DNA of 64,000 bases, taken from assembly GCA_963662525.1 (NCBI GenBank), contig OY759717.1, forward strand, positions 1,116,001-1,180,000. The letters run 5' to 3'. The translations under genes and the position numbers were made by a program. This stretch comes from CAZSDU01 sp963662525 (GTDB taxonomy: Bacteria > Bacteroidota > Bacteroidia > Bacteroidales > FEN-979). Shown piece after piece: positions 16,784 through 26,553 of the stretch; position 1 is the stretch's first letter; each line of letters starts with the position of its first letter. The notes beneath the pieces are model-generated. The model did no database searches and was not told where the DNA came from. It worked only from the letters and a program-made list of their open reading frames with translations.

Positions 16784-18622
16784 TTAAACAAAGGATTGCA
16801 ACTCATATAGTTTCCGGTAAACACCATTCTTTTCCAAAAGGTCAGGGTGGGTACCTCTTTCGACCAGTTCTCCATTCTGCATCACGATAATTTCATCCGC
16901 GAATTGAATGGTAGAAAGACGATGGGCGATTACGATGGAGGTACGGTTTTTCATCAGGTTTTCAAGGGCCTGCTGGACAAGCCTTTCCGATTCAGTATCC
17001 AGGGCTGATGTGGCCTCATCAAGGATAAGGATGGGAGGATTTTTCAATACAGCCCGGGCGATGCTGAGCCGCTGCCGCTGTCCACCGGATAGTTTTGTGC
17101 CACGGTCGCCAATATTGGTAGCATAACCCAGCGGCATTTTTTCAATAAACTCATGGGCATTGGCCACTTTGGCAGCCGAAATAACTTCCTTTTCCGTGGC
17201 TTTGCTCATGCCAAAAGCGATGTTATTGAAAACAGTATCATTGAACAATATGGTTTCCTGGGAAACAATTCCCATGAGTCCTCTCAGGTCATTAATTTTC
17301 AGGTCACGGATGGGGTGTCCGTCAATCCTGATCTCTCCTTGAACACAATCATAAAACCTCGGAAGCAAATCCACCATCGTCGATTTTCCACCACCCGACG
17401 GACCGACAACCGCGATGGTTCTTCCCTTTGGTATGACCAGGTTGACTGAACGCAGCACGGGTTCTTCCACATAGGAGAAGCAGACATCCCTGTATTCTAT
17501 CTGTTGAAGAAAATCCGTTTTTGAGATGGCATCAGGTTTTTCGATGATGACTTCTGGTTCATTCAGGACCTGTTCGATGCGCTCTACGGAAGCAGCGCCC
17601 TTCTGAATATTATAAAATGCCTGGGTAATGGACTTGGCCGGGGGAATTACCTGAGAGAAAATGACAAGGTAGACCAGGAACACTGAAGCGCTGAGGAGAT
17701 TTCCAGGAGTGAATACCAATTGCCCCCCATACCATAATACAGCGGTCAGAACAACAGCACCTAAAAACTCACTGAGAGGAGATGCAAGATCGCGTTTCCG
17801 GTAAAGGCTGACCATCAACCGGGAATAATCGTGATTCGTTTTCTGAAAACGCTGATCAGCAAAATCAATCGCATTAAAAGCTTTAATAATGCGTAGCCCT
17901 GAAATGGTCTCTTCGATCATGGATAACAGGATACCCATTTTTTTCTGTCCTTTGATAGAACTGCGCTTCAGGCTCTTCCCGATTCGGCCAATAAAAAAAG
18001 CACTAACCGGAAGTATGATCAGAACATAAAGTGTCAGGGTAGGGCTGATCACAAACAGGGTGATCAGATAAAAAATGATCTGTATGGGATCCCGGAATAT
18101 CATTTCCAACGAACTCATGATGGACCATTCAATTTCCTGAACATCCGTAGTCATTCTCGCCATAATATCTCCCTTGCGCTGATCGTTGAAATAAGACAAT
18201 GGAAGGATGAGAACCTTATTGTACAACTTATTCCTGATATCTCTCACCACCCCGTTACGAACTTCGGCAAGAAAGAACATGGCCAGGTAACGAAAGAGAT
18301 TTCTCAGGAAAAAGAGGGCGATAACTGCAATCCCGATATAAATAAGCATTTTTTTTTCGCCATAGACGTCGATCATCTTCCCGAAGGTATAATAGAAGTT
18401 TTCGCGAATTGAATCTCCGCTGATGGTCTGAAAGTCAGTAAAATCCAAAGGAGGAGGTGCTACCGGACGTTTCGTCCGCTGAAAAAGCATGTCGATAACC
18501 GGAATGAACAGGGTAAACGAGACCAGGGAGAAGAGTACCGACAGTATATTAAACAGGATATTCAGGAAAGCATTCCCCCAATAAGGTATTGCATACCGAA
18601 GAACTTTGATCAGGTTTTTCAT
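16784..18622 (-). CDS. ABC exporter, MsbA-like (fused membrane and ATPase domains)
   Basis: 612 residues. An N-terminal six-helix type-1 exporter domain (about 1-340) is fused to an ATPase domain with Walker A GPSGGGKST, signature LSGGQRQRLS, Walker B ILILDEATSALD and the switch IVIAHRLSTI. As a half-transporter it would work as a homodimer, flipping lipid A-core or another hydrophobic substrate at the inner membrane. In many Bacteroidota this is the MsbA-like gene, but the substrate is not shown by sequence. The -7 box TATCTTTG ends only 5 bases before the ATG, so the transcript should be leaderless or nearly so. Confidence 0.88.
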   Translation of the reverse strand: MKNLIKVLRYAIPYWGNAFLNILFNILSVLFSLVSFTLFIPVIDMLFQRTKRPVAPPPLDFTDFQTISGDSIRENFYYTFGKMIDVYGEKKMLIYIGIAVIALFFLRNLFRYLAMFFLAEVRNGVVRDIRNKLYNKVLILPLSYFNDQRKGDIMARMTTDVQEIEWSIMSSLEMIFRDPIQIIFYLITLFVISPTLTLYVLIILPVSAFFIGRIGKSLKRSSIKGQKKMGILLSMIEETISGLRIIKAFNAIDFADQRFQKTNHDYSRLMVSLYRKRDLASPLSEFLGAVVLTAVLWYGGQLVFTPGNLLSASVFLVYLVIFSQVIPPAKSITQAFYNIQKGAASVERIEQVLNEPEVIIEKPDAISKTDFLQQIEYRDVCFSYVEEPVLRSVNLVIPKGRTIAVVGPSGGGKSTMVDLLPRFYDCVQGEIRIDGHPIRDLKINDLRGLMGIVSQETILFNDTVFNNIAFGMSKATEKEVISAAKVANAHEFIEKMPLGYATNIGDRGTKLSGGQRQRLSIARAVLKNPPILILDEATSALDTESERLVQQALENLMKNRTSIVIAHRLSTIQFADEIIVMQNGELVERGTHPDLLEKNGVYRKLYELQSFV

Positions 18623-18627
18623 CTGTG

Positions 18628-18635
18628 CAAAGATA
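18628..18635 (-). promoter_or_regulatory. -7 box of the ABC exporter gene
   Basis: The minus strand reads TATCTTTG, a perfect TAnnTTTG, 5 bases before the start codon at 18622. It is divergent to the rbfA promoter about 40 bases away. Confidence 0.55.
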
Positions 18636-18668
18636 AAATTTAAATATGAACCGGATCATTGATTTTCC

Positions 18669-18676
18669 TAAATTTG
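18669..18676 (+). promoter_or_regulatory. -7 box of rbfA
   Basis: TAAATTTG matches TAnnTTTG and ends 4 bases before the rbfA ATG at 18681, predicting a leaderless mRNA. Confidence 0.5.
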
Positions 18677-18680
18677 CATC

Positions 18681-19019
18681 ATGGAATTAACCCGTCAGCA
18701 AAAAATATCCCGCCTGATCCAGAAGGAGATGGGGCTTGTTCTTCAGCAGGAATGTCAGGGGATCTGCATGGGAGCATTGGTAACGGTAACAAAAGCAACG
18801 ATTACCAGCGATCTTTCCTTGGCCAGGATACATCTAAGTCTGTTCGCCACCAAAGACAAGCAAGTTTTACTTGATAACATCCGCAAACACACCAAAGACA
18901 TCCGGCATCATCTCGGGAAACGCGTACATAATCAGTTGCGAATCATTCCGGATCTTCAGTTTTTACTGGATGATTCGCTGGATTATATTGACAATATTGA
19001 CCAGTTGTTAAATAGTTAG
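18681..19019 (+). CDS. rbfA: Ribosome-binding factor A
   Basis: 112 residues, the normal RbfA length. It opens with the typical ELTRQQKISRLIQKEMGLVL and has the KH-like core with LSLARIHLSLF and the C-terminal LRIIPDLQFLLDDSLDY signature. It binds the 30S subunit near helix 1 of 16S rRNA and helps late maturation, especially in the cold. The start follows a -7 box so closely that no Shine-Dalgarno site is possible. Downstream are an octamer repeat and the methyltransferase gene on the same strand. Confidence 0.93.
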   Translation: MELTRQQKISRLIQKEMGLVLQQECQGICMGALVTVTKATITSDLSLARIHLSLFATKDKQVLLDNIRKHTKDIRHHLGKRVHNQLRIIPDLQFLLDDSLDYIDNIDQLLNS

Positions 19020-19020
19020 C

Positions 19021-19052
19021 GAGTTGGTGAGTTGGTGAGTTGGTGAGTTAAT
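19021..19052. repeat. Octamer tandem array (GAGTTGGT) between rbfA and a methyltransferase gene
   Basis: Three exact GAGTTGGT copies plus GAGTTAAT fill most of the 42-bp spacer between the rbfA stop (19019) and the ATG at 19062. Confidence 0.85.
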
Positions 19053-19061
19053 AAGTGTTTT

Positions 19062-19883
19062 ATGGAATATGATCCGATAAAGAGGAATCTGGGCATTGTT
19101 TTTAACCGGACTCCGGTTTTGAGAAAAATTTTCTATCACCTTCTTGATCTTCTCCTGTTACGGGCCTGGCATGTTAAAAGAGAAATTAAACTTTGGATCG
19201 CCGAGCGCAAACTGAATAAAGAATCCCGTTTTGCCATACTGGATGCAGGCTCCGGATTCGGACAGTACACTTATTTCCTGTCGGGATTAAGTCCAAAATG
19301 GTTCGTGGATGCCGTTGATGTCAAAGAGGAGCAAATTGCCGATTGTACAGTTTTTTTTACCCGCATGAAACGCTCCAATGTGATGTTTGAAAAGGCTGAT
19401 CTGACAAAGTTTTCCAAACCCGATAAATTCGATTTCATCCTTTCGGTAGATGTCATGGAACATATTCATGACGATGAACTGGTCTTCCGTAATTTCTTTG
19501 ATTCCCTTACCCAGGGTGGAATGCTGATGATTTCCACACCATCAGATCAGGGAGGTTCTGGTGTTCATGACCATGCTGATGAGGAATCTTTCATTGATGA
19601 ACATGTAAGGGATGGGTATAATATTACTGAAATCCAGGAAAAACTGAAGCAGGCAGGATTCTTCAGAACCGAAGCCAGGTTTACTTATGGAAAACCGGGA
19701 CAAATGGGATGGCGGTTATCGATGAAGTATCCCATTCAGATGCTTAACGTTTCCAGGGCCTTTTTCATCTTGCTGCCGTTTTACTATCTTCTCACTTATC
19801 CGCTGGCATTACTTTTAAATTATCTCGATACCAGGATGCATCATGCCCTTGGCACCGGCTTACTGGTAAAAGCCTGGAAGTGA
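19062..19883 (+). CDS. Class I SAM-dependent methyltransferase with membrane-associating tail
   Basis: 273 residues. The SAM-binding motif I is AILDAGSGFGQYTYFLS (near 64-80), followed by DFILSVDVMEHIHDDE as the post-motif typical of methyltransferase family 11/23. The last 60 residues contain a hydrophobic stretch (FFILLPFYYLLTYPLALLL), so it probably associates with the membrane, and its substrate may be a lipid or quinone. It sits between rbfA and a LolC/E-type permease; its stop overlaps the permease start (TGATG). Substrate unknown. Confidence 0.8.
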   Translation: MEYDPIKRNLGIVFNRTPVLRKIFYHLLDLLLLRAWHVKREIKLWIAERKLNKESRFAILDAGSGFGQYTYFLSGLSPKWFVDAVDVKEEQIADCTVFFTRMKRSNVMFEKADLTKFSKPDKFDFILSVDVMEHIHDDELVFRNFFDSLTQGGMLMISTPSDQGGSGVHDHADEESFIDEHVRDGYNITEIQEKLKQAGFFRTEARFTYGKPGQMGWRLSMKYPIQMLNVSRAFFILLPFYYLLTYPLALLLNYLDTRMHHALGTGLLVKAWK

Positions 19884-21118
19884 TGAATTTTTCCCTGTAC
19901 ATAGCCCGGCGGTACCTCATTTCCAGGAAATCCCATAACATTATTAATATTATTTCAGGGATATCCGTACTTGGTGTAATGATCGGCACCATGGCCCTGA
20001 TCATCGTCCTTTCTGTTTTCAATGGATTTGAAAAACTTGTTATTTCCCTGTTTAATTCCTTTAATCCGGACCTGGTGATTTCTGTCAAGGAAGGAAAAAC
20101 ATTTACCCTCCCTTCTATTCCTCTCGAACAGATCCGTCAGATTCCCGGTATCGTATCCCTGACCCAGGTCATCGAAGAAAATGCTTTGCTTCGGTACAAG
20201 GACAAACAGACAGTAGTTACTATCAAAGGGGTTGGTCCGGAATTTTGCAACTCAAGCGGAATCGATACGATGATGTCGGAAGGGAGATTCATGCTGGAAG
20301 ACGGGGAAAAAGATTATGCTGTGCTCGGATATGGAGTTGCTTATTACCTGGGAGCCAATCTGAAGGATTACCTGAATCCGATCTCGGTCTTTGTTCCCCG
20401 ACGTACTGCTTCTTTCTCAGGCGGAATTGAAAGTGCTTTCATTGAGGAACCCATTTTCCCGGCTGGCTTTTTTTCTATCCAGCAGGATTATGATGTGAAA
20501 TATGTGCTGCTTCCCCTTCGGTTTGTGAGGCGCCTCCTGGAATACGATACCCAGGTCACTTCCTTGGAAGTGAGCCTGGATAAAAAATCTGATGCTAAAA
20601 AGATCCAGGAATCTATCCAGCATATTCTGGGCAATAATTTCAAGGTGAAAAACCGTTTCCAGCAGCAGGAATTACTTTTTAATATCATGAAGTCTGAGAA
20701 ATGGGCCATTTTTCTTATCCTGACTTTTATCCTGATTGTCGCCACATTTAATATGGTGGGTTCTCTGTCCATGCTGATTCTTGATAAGAAAAAGGACATC
20801 GTGATACTTCAAAGCCTTGGGGCAGGACGGAAAATGATACAACGTATTTTCCTCAGTGAAGGATTTCTCATCACCCTGGCCGGAGCTGTCAGCGGGTTGA
20901 TCCTGGGTGGAATCATATGCTGGCTGCAGATCAGGTTTGGGCTGATCCGTATGGGAGCCCCCGACAGCACTTTTGTCGTTGACACTTATCCTGTTCATAT
21001 GCAGATACTCGATTTCGTTTATGTTTTCCTGACCGTTAACAGCATTGGCTTCCTGGCATCGATATATACTGTGTTGAACATCCGTAAGATTGATACCCGC
21101 CTCGTTGAAGCAAGCTGA
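19883..21118 (+). CDS. Lipoprotein-releasing-type ABC permease (LolC/LolE, FtsX family)
   Basis: 411 residues from the ATG at 19883; a GTG at 19880 is also in frame, but ATG gives a TGATG junction with the methyltransferase. An N-terminal helix after the YIARRYLISRKSHNIINIIS segment, a large periplasmic MacB-like domain (about 50-260) and three C-terminal helices give the LolC/E topology. It would work with a LolD ATPase to extract lipoproteins from the inner membrane; no ATPase is encoded here. Placement after rbfA fits a housekeeping role. Confidence 0.88.
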   Translation: MNFSLYIARRYLISRKSHNIINIISGISVLGVMIGTMALIIVLSVFNGFEKLVISLFNSFNPDLVISVKEGKTFTLPSIPLEQIRQIPGIVSLTQVIEENALLRYKDKQTVVTIKGVGPEFCNSSGIDTMMSEGRFMLEDGEKDYAVLGYGVAYYLGANLKDYLNPISVFVPRRTASFSGGIESAFIEEPIFPAGFFSIQQDYDVKYVLLPLRFVRRLLEYDTQVTSLEVSLDKKSDAKKIQESIQHILGNNFKVKNRFQQQELLFNIMKSEKWAIFLILTFILIVATFNMVGSLSMLILDKKKDIVILQSLGAGRKMIQRIFLSEGFLITLAGAVSGLILGGIICWLQIRFGLIRMGAPDSTFVVDTYPVHMQILDFVYVFLTVNSIGFLASIYTVLNIRKIDTRLVEAS

Positions 21119-21157
21119 CACCTAACATCTTTTTTTTCATTGATAATCATTTTTTTG

Positions 21158-21165
21158 TACTTTTG
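21158..21165 (+). promoter_or_regulatory. Candidate -7 box of the C25 protease pair
   Basis: TACTTTTG matches TAnnTTTG and lies 42 bases before the ATG at 21208, with a TTG at 21140 somewhat closer than ideal for -33. Confidence 0.45.
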
Positions 21166-21207
21166 ATACGACAAACCACAACATTAAATATCAAATAAAC
21201 TTATCCC

Positions 21208-23994
21208 ATGCAAAGATCTTTACCCTCTTTTTTTGTAATGCTGTTATGCTCTTTTTCACTGTTTGCAGGCGAATACACCTTGAATAATGGGAGTACCAGG
21301 ATGGAAATCTCGGCCAGTTCCAGCTTGCAGGTTTCCATTTCAAGCCAGATTTCATCGATCAATTTTCGCGACGTTATCACCCGTAAAGGTACTTTCACTG
21401 AACTTCTGCTTGAGAATTATGGAAAAAGTAAGCTGGTTGGGGATCCTGCCCTTCCCGAATTCGGAAGATTAATCGAGGTGCCGGTCAATGCTGATTTTGA
21501 AGTAATCATTACCCGTCAGGAGTATAAGGAGTACAACCTTACTGCACTTGGAATACAATTCCCGCTTATTCCTGCCCAGGCTTCTGTTTCAAAAGCTGTT
21601 ACCGATCCGGATAAAATTCCATTTGTTGTTAATGAGCATACCTATCATCTCAACCAATGGCTTGGCAATGAACTGGTACAAGTAAGTCCGGTCGGAATTA
21701 TGCGATCCGTGCGCCTGGCAAGAATCGACCTGGCCCCAGTGCAGTATAATCCTGTTTTGAATTCTATCAGGATATATGAAAATATTGAGGCCACCATTAT
21801 TTTTAAAAATGCTGATCTTAATGCAACAAGGCTGATGAAACAAAAATACAACTCGATGTATTTCAGCGGTCTTTTCAATCAGTTTCCCAATTACAGTCCA
21901 CCCACCGACTCCATCATTACCGACAGCCCGGTAACCTATGTCATTGTTGCTCCTCCCATGTTCAGAGACTCTCTGCAGCGCTTCGTGAAATGGAAAATTA
22001 AAAAAGGGTTTAAAGTTATTCAGGCCTATACCGATAACCCCAATGTTGGTTCGACCGCTGCAACTATCAAGAGTTATTTACATAATTTGTACGACAATCC
22101 ACCTGCCGGATATAATCCGCAATCTTTTGTTCTTATCGTTGGCGATGTCGCCCAGGTTCCTCCTTCTTCAAACAGCGGACAGCCGACCGATCTGAGGTAT
22201 TGTGAATACACGGGCGATAATATCCCAGAAGCATTTTACGGAAGGTTTTCTGCTACCAATCAAACACAATTACAGTCCTATATTGATAAAACCCTTGAAT
22301 ACGAACAATACCTTTTCCCGGATGATTCATTCCTGAATGAAGTCGTCATGGTAGCCGGATATGATGCCGGCGGCAATGGATTAACCTATGGCAACGGGCA
22401 GATCAACTATGGCACCAACAATTATTTTAATTCCGCACATGGACTGCTTTCGCATACCTACCTCCAGCCTCAGCCTTCCGGGCAAAATTATTCACAGATG
22501 ATCAGGGCTGATGTCTCCAATGGAGTTGCCTATGCCAATTATACCGCCCACGGAGGAGTTGATGGCTGGTCAGATCCTGCTTTTAATAACGGTCATATTG
22601 CCGCCCTTCAGAACAATCATAAATATCCCCTGATGGTAGGTAATTGCTGTGTAACATCCACTTTTACCCAGAACTGTTTTGGAGAAGAAATTACCCGTGC
22701 TTCCCACAAGGGTGCGATCGGTTATATCGGTGCTTCAAATAATTCATTATGGGATGAAGATTACTGGTGGGGTGTGGGATATAAAACCGTTTCTACCAAT
22801 CCGCCCTATAATGCTGCAAAACTAGGCGCCTATGATGTTACTTTCCACGATCACGGAGAACCTACGGCAAAATGGTATCTTACCATGGCACAGATGATGG
22901 TCGGAGGAAACCTGGCTGTTGAGCAATCTAATTCTTCCAATAAAAAATATTATTGGGAAATTTACAACCTCATGGGTGACCCTTCCCTGATGATCTATTT
23001 TTCCGTTCCCCAGCAAATCTCCGCAATTTATCCTGAAATGGCAGAAGAAGGAATTACCAGTATGACTATTACCACTGAGCCCTGGGCTTATGTTGCCCTT
23101 TCCATGAATGATACTACTTTGCTTGCAGCCCAATGTGCCGACTCAACCGGTATTGTTGATCTGACCTTTGAGCCGGTAACCGGTGTTGATAAAATATTTA
23201 TCGCCTTATCCAAACAAAACCGCCGCCCGGTGATTGACAGTATTCCAATCGTTCCATTTCTCGTGTCTGTCGAGATCACTCCGGATACCCTTTGTCAGCA
23301 TGACACAGCTCATCTTTCGGTGACTGTCAGTGGGGGATCGGGGAACTATACTTATGAATGGATTCCTGCTACCTACCTGGATGATCCCAACAGTCCAAAT
23401 CCCATCGCCGTACCGCAAGAAAGCATGGTTTATACCGTTACAGTCAATGATGGGGCGCATAGTGTTACTGCTACCCCGAAGTCAATTGTGGTCAATGCCC
23501 GTCCGCTTACACCTGTTATTGCCATTCAGGGAGATTCACTGGTTTCAAATATTACCGAGGGAAATCAATGGTACCGTTATGGGGTGATGATTCCCTTTGC
23601 CAATGGCTTTTCCTACAAACCTCTTGAAAGCGGTGATTATTATACTGTCATAAGCAATACGGCCTTCGTTTGCAGTTCACTGCCATCCAATATGATACCC
23701 TATTATTTTACCGCCACAAAGGATCTTTCAGAAAACGACGAGGTATCCGTATTTCCAAATCCATTCAAGGATGAATTCACTATTTCTTATCCTGTGAATA
23801 CTACCGGAATGGTCAGGATCAGTCTCCTTGATGGACTGGGAAAAGAAATCCGTGTTTTATACGATCAGGGGAGTCAGGTTTCAGGCGATTACAAGATGAA
23901 AGTTAACGCCAGCGATCTGATGCCCGGTTTCTATTTCTGCAAAATTCAAACCACCTCATACAACCTTATCAAGAAAATATTGGTCTCTAAATAA
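21208..23994 (+). CDS. Gingipain-family (C25) secreted cysteine protease with T9SS sorting domain
   Basis: 928 residues. Signal peptide (about 1-20), a C25 prodomain-like region (40-235), then the C25 catalytic domain from about 240. It contains QSFVLIVGDVAQVP (305-318), the catalytic His448 in NYTAHGGVDGW and Cys481 in VGNCCVTSTF, by alignment with the second copy and known gingipains. An Ig-like/PKD-like module follows (LSVTVSGGSGNYTYEW), then a type-A Por sorting domain from VFPNPFKDEF to the C-terminus. It should be exported by T9SS, activated by propeptide removal and anchored to or shed from the surface. The second C25 gene follows after 13 bases. Confidence 0.9.
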   Translation: MQRSLPSFFVMLLCSFSLFAGEYTLNNGSTRMEISASSSLQVSISSQISSINFRDVITRKGTFTELLLENYGKSKLVGDPALPEFGRLIEVPVNADFEVIITRQEYKEYNLTALGIQFPLIPAQASVSKAVTDPDKIPFVVNEHTYHLNQWLGNELVQVSPVGIMRSVRLARIDLAPVQYNPVLNSIRIYENIEATIIFKNADLNATRLMKQKYNSMYFSGLFNQFPNYSPPTDSIITDSPVTYVIVAPPMFRDSLQRFVKWKIKKGFKVIQAYTDNPNVGSTAATIKSYLHNLYDNPPAGYNPQSFVLIVGDVAQVPPSSNSGQPTDLRYCEYTGDNIPEAFYGRFSATNQTQLQSYIDKTLEYEQYLFPDDSFLNEVVMVAGYDAGGNGLTYGNGQINYGTNNYFNSAHGLLSHTYLQPQPSGQNYSQMIRADVSNGVAYANYTAHGGVDGWSDPAFNNGHIAALQNNHKYPLMVGNCCVTSTFTQNCFGEEITRASHKGAIGYIGASNNSLWDEDYWWGVGYKTVSTNPPYNAAKLGAYDVTFHDHGEPTAKWYLTMAQMMVGGNLAVEQSNSSNKKYYWEIYNLMGDPSLMIYFSVPQQISAIYPEMAEEGITSMTITTEPWAYVALSMNDTTLLAAQCADSTGIVDLTFEPVTGVDKIFIALSKQNRRPVIDSIPIVPFLVSVEITPDTLCQHDTAHLSVTVSGGSGNYTYEWIPATYLDDPNSPNPIAVPQESMVYTVTVNDGAHSVTATPKSIVVNARPLTPVIAIQGDSLVSNITEGNQWYRYGVMIPFANGFSYKPLESGDYYTVISNTAFVCSSLPSNMIPYYFTATKDLSENDEVSVFPNPFKDEFTISYPVNTTGMVRISLLDGLGKEIRVLYDQGSQVSGDYKMKVNASDLMPGFYFCKIQTTSYNLIKKILVSK

Positions 23995-24007
23995 AAAATA
24001 AACGGTC

Positions 24008-26548
24008 ATGAAAAAAATCCTTGGATCATTTATCCTCCTGTTCATTGTTGTTACAGGATTCGGTGCAAAATGGGTGGAAATCAGAACTTCTGTCCCGGCT
24101 CCCGCGGCAATAAGCCTGGTTTCTTCCGACATCAACCATTCGGTAGTCAGGTTTACCCTCGATGGTTTCCATATGAGAGAAGTGGAGACTCCAAAAGGAT
24201 CTGCCAATATTATTTTCCTCGAGGGATCAAGCCCGATTCAGGAGGCCGGAGCTCCGGATGTTCCTAAGATGACTACTTCCCTGATCATCCCTGACCTTGC
24301 AGGAATGGATTGCCGGGTATTGTCGTCCAGTTACAGGGACTTTGAGAATATTGAACTTGCTCCATCCAAAGGAGTAATTTCCCGTGAGGTGGATCCGGCT
24401 TCGGTTCCATATACTTATGGGAAGGTTTATCAATCAGATCTTTTCTTTCCCGGAAGCCTTTCAGGGACAAGAGAACCTTATATCGTCAGAGATTTGAGGG
24501 GACAAACCTTAATTGCCTATCCTTTTCAATATAATCCGGTAAGTAAAAAACTAAGGGTGTATTATGATCTTACCATTGAGTTATACTCAGCGACCGCATC
24601 CGGGGTAAATCAATTTTACAGGAAAGATCAGGATTTGAAGATCAATAGTTCTTTCCGTCCTGTTTATACCCATCAGTTCCTGAATTTCAACCGTGCCGCT
24701 TACACGCCACTGGGTGAATATGGAAGGATCCTCGTCATCAGTCATGGCCCCTTCATGGAAACCATGCAACCCTATGTAGACTGGAAGAATGCCATCGGGT
24801 ATCCGACTGAAATGGTGGATGTGTCGACTATCGGAACATCTGCAAGCGCAATAAAAACATATATTGCCGATTATTATACTGAAAAAGGATTGAGTTTTGT
24901 ACTCCTTGTCGGGGATGCTGCTCAGATTCCAACCAATACCGGAGGTAGTCTGGGGGGACCTTCCGACAATGCTTACGGCTACATCACGGGAAATGATCAT
25001 TATCCGGAAGTTTATATCGGTCGCTTTTCTGCCGAAAACACTGCCCATGTCCAGACTCAGGTTCAGCGTACCATCAACTATGAGAAAGATCCCCAACTTC
25101 GCCTGGATGACTGGTATACCACGGTTATCGGGATAGGTTCTGATCAGGGACCCGGTGATGATAATGAAGACGATTTCGAACATATCCGTAATCTTCAAAC
25201 TCAGCTTCTTTCCTATACCTACACTTGGAACCCTGAATTATTCGATGGCTCTCAGGGAGGAAATGACGAGCCAGGTAATCCAAATGCCTCCAAAGTGACC
25301 ACAGCAGTAAATGAAGGATCTGGCCTTATTGTATATTGTGGCCATGGTTCGCAGACTTCCTGGGGGACAACAGGATTCAGCAATTCCAATGTCAATAACC
25401 TGACCAATCAGGGGAAACTTCCATTTATCTGGTCTGTGGCTTGTGTGAATGGTCAGTTTAATAATGGAACCTGTTTTGCAGAAGCCTGGTTAAGAGCTTC
25501 AAAAGAAAACGAGCCTACTGGCGCTGTTGCCTTCCTTGGCTCCACGATTAACCAGAGCTGGGATCCTCCCATGGAAGGTCAGGATGCCATGGTAGCTATT
25601 CTTGCAGAAACCTACCCTGACAATATAAAACATACATTTGGCGGGCTTTCCATGAATGGATGCATGAAAATGATGGATGCCTACGGTGCTGATGGAAGAA
25701 ATATGTCGGATACCTGGACAATTTTCGGAGATCCGTCACTGACAGTAAGAACTACTAATCCCGATACACTTATTGTTACTCATAATTCCGTTTTATCTGT
25801 TGAAGCCACTTCCATTGCAGTTAATTGTAATCTTGAAGGTGCTCGTGTTACGGCCACTTTGAGCGATACCATCTTTGCTACCGGACTTATTTACGGAGGA
25901 TTGTGTGAACTTAGTTTCCCTGGCCCTCTGAACGATGGAGACACCCTGCAGCTTGTCGTTACTTCATACAACAACATTCCATATATCACCGAGATACCGG
26001 TAATTACAGCTCAGGCTGTTGCAATAGCATTCGTAGCTTCCGACTCCAGCATTACCAAAGGTGAAACCATACAATTTACGGATATGTCGACCGGGGGTGT
26101 GACTTCATGGGCATGGAGTTTCCCGGGCGGGAATCCTTCTACATCAACTGAGCAGAATCCTTTGGTCGTTTACGATTCTGTCGGAATTTTTGATGTGGAA
26201 CTGACAGCTGGCAATGGGATCAATAGTAATGTTTTATTGAAAACTGCTTACATTCAGGTGGATTTTGCATCTGCCATCCATGAAAAAACTGATGGATTTA
26301 TATGTACCGTTGTACCAAATCCAAATAAGGGAGCGTTTATGCTTAATCTTCATGCGGAGAAGGAAAACCTGTTTAACATACAGATACTCGACATGGTTGG
26401 GAATCCTGTTTACCAAGAATTTCAGGTGAGTATAACCCGTAATCTTGACCGGGCTGTTAACTTGACAAAATTACCGGCAGGGATGTATTTTCTTAAGGTC
26501 AAAACGGATGAATCCACATTAACGAGGAAAATCATCATCCAGAAATAA
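24008..26548 (+). CDS. Second gingipain-family (C25) protease with PKD and T9SS sorting domains
   Basis: 846 residues. Signal peptide, C25 propeptide region, catalytic domain with SFVLLVGDAAQIP near 297-308, His446 in VYCGHGSQTSWG and Cys479 in WSVACVNGQFNN, then a PKD domain (ITKGETIQFTDMS, WAWSFPGGNPSTSTEQ) and a C-terminal Por sorting domain (VPNPNKGAFML). It is co-directional with the first C25 gene 13 bases upstream and clearly paralogous, although the accessory domains differ (Ig-like against PKD). In Porphyromonas such enzymes also process other T9SS cargo; whether these do is inference. The 3' end stops 5 bases before the convergent Omp28-like gene. Confidence 0.9.
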   Translation: MKKILGSFILLFIVVTGFGAKWVEIRTSVPAPAAISLVSSDINHSVVRFTLDGFHMREVETPKGSANIIFLEGSSPIQEAGAPDVPKMTTSLIIPDLAGMDCRVLSSSYRDFENIELAPSKGVISREVDPASVPYTYGKVYQSDLFFPGSLSGTREPYIVRDLRGQTLIAYPFQYNPVSKKLRVYYDLTIELYSATASGVNQFYRKDQDLKINSSFRPVYTHQFLNFNRAAYTPLGEYGRILVISHGPFMETMQPYVDWKNAIGYPTEMVDVSTIGTSASAIKTYIADYYTEKGLSFVLLVGDAAQIPTNTGGSLGGPSDNAYGYITGNDHYPEVYIGRFSAENTAHVQTQVQRTINYEKDPQLRLDDWYTTVIGIGSDQGPGDDNEDDFEHIRNLQTQLLSYTYTWNPELFDGSQGGNDEPGNPNASKVTTAVNEGSGLIVYCGHGSQTSWGTTGFSNSNVNNLTNQGKLPFIWSVACVNGQFNNGTCFAEAWLRASKENEPTGAVAFLGSTINQSWDPPMEGQDAMVAILAETYPDNIKHTFGGLSMNGCMKMMDAYGADGRNMSDTWTIFGDPSLTVRTTNPDTLIVTHNSVLSVEATSIAVNCNLEGARVTATLSDTIFATGLIYGGLCELSFPGPLNDGDTLQLVVTSYNNIPYITEIPVITAQAVAIAFVASDSSITKGETIQFTDMSTGGVTSWAWSFPGGNPSTSTEQNPLVVYDSVGIFDVELTAGNGINSNVLLKTAYIQVDFASAIHEKTDGFICTVVPNPNKGAFMLNLHAEKENLFNIQILDMVGNPVYQEFQVSITRNLDRAVNLTKLPAGMYFLKVKTDESTLTRKIIIQK

Positions 26549-26553
26549 TTGAT

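Noticed and set aside
24587..25198. A 203-codon open frame on the minus strand
   Set aside because: Antisense to the second C25 catalytic domain, with no family resemblance.
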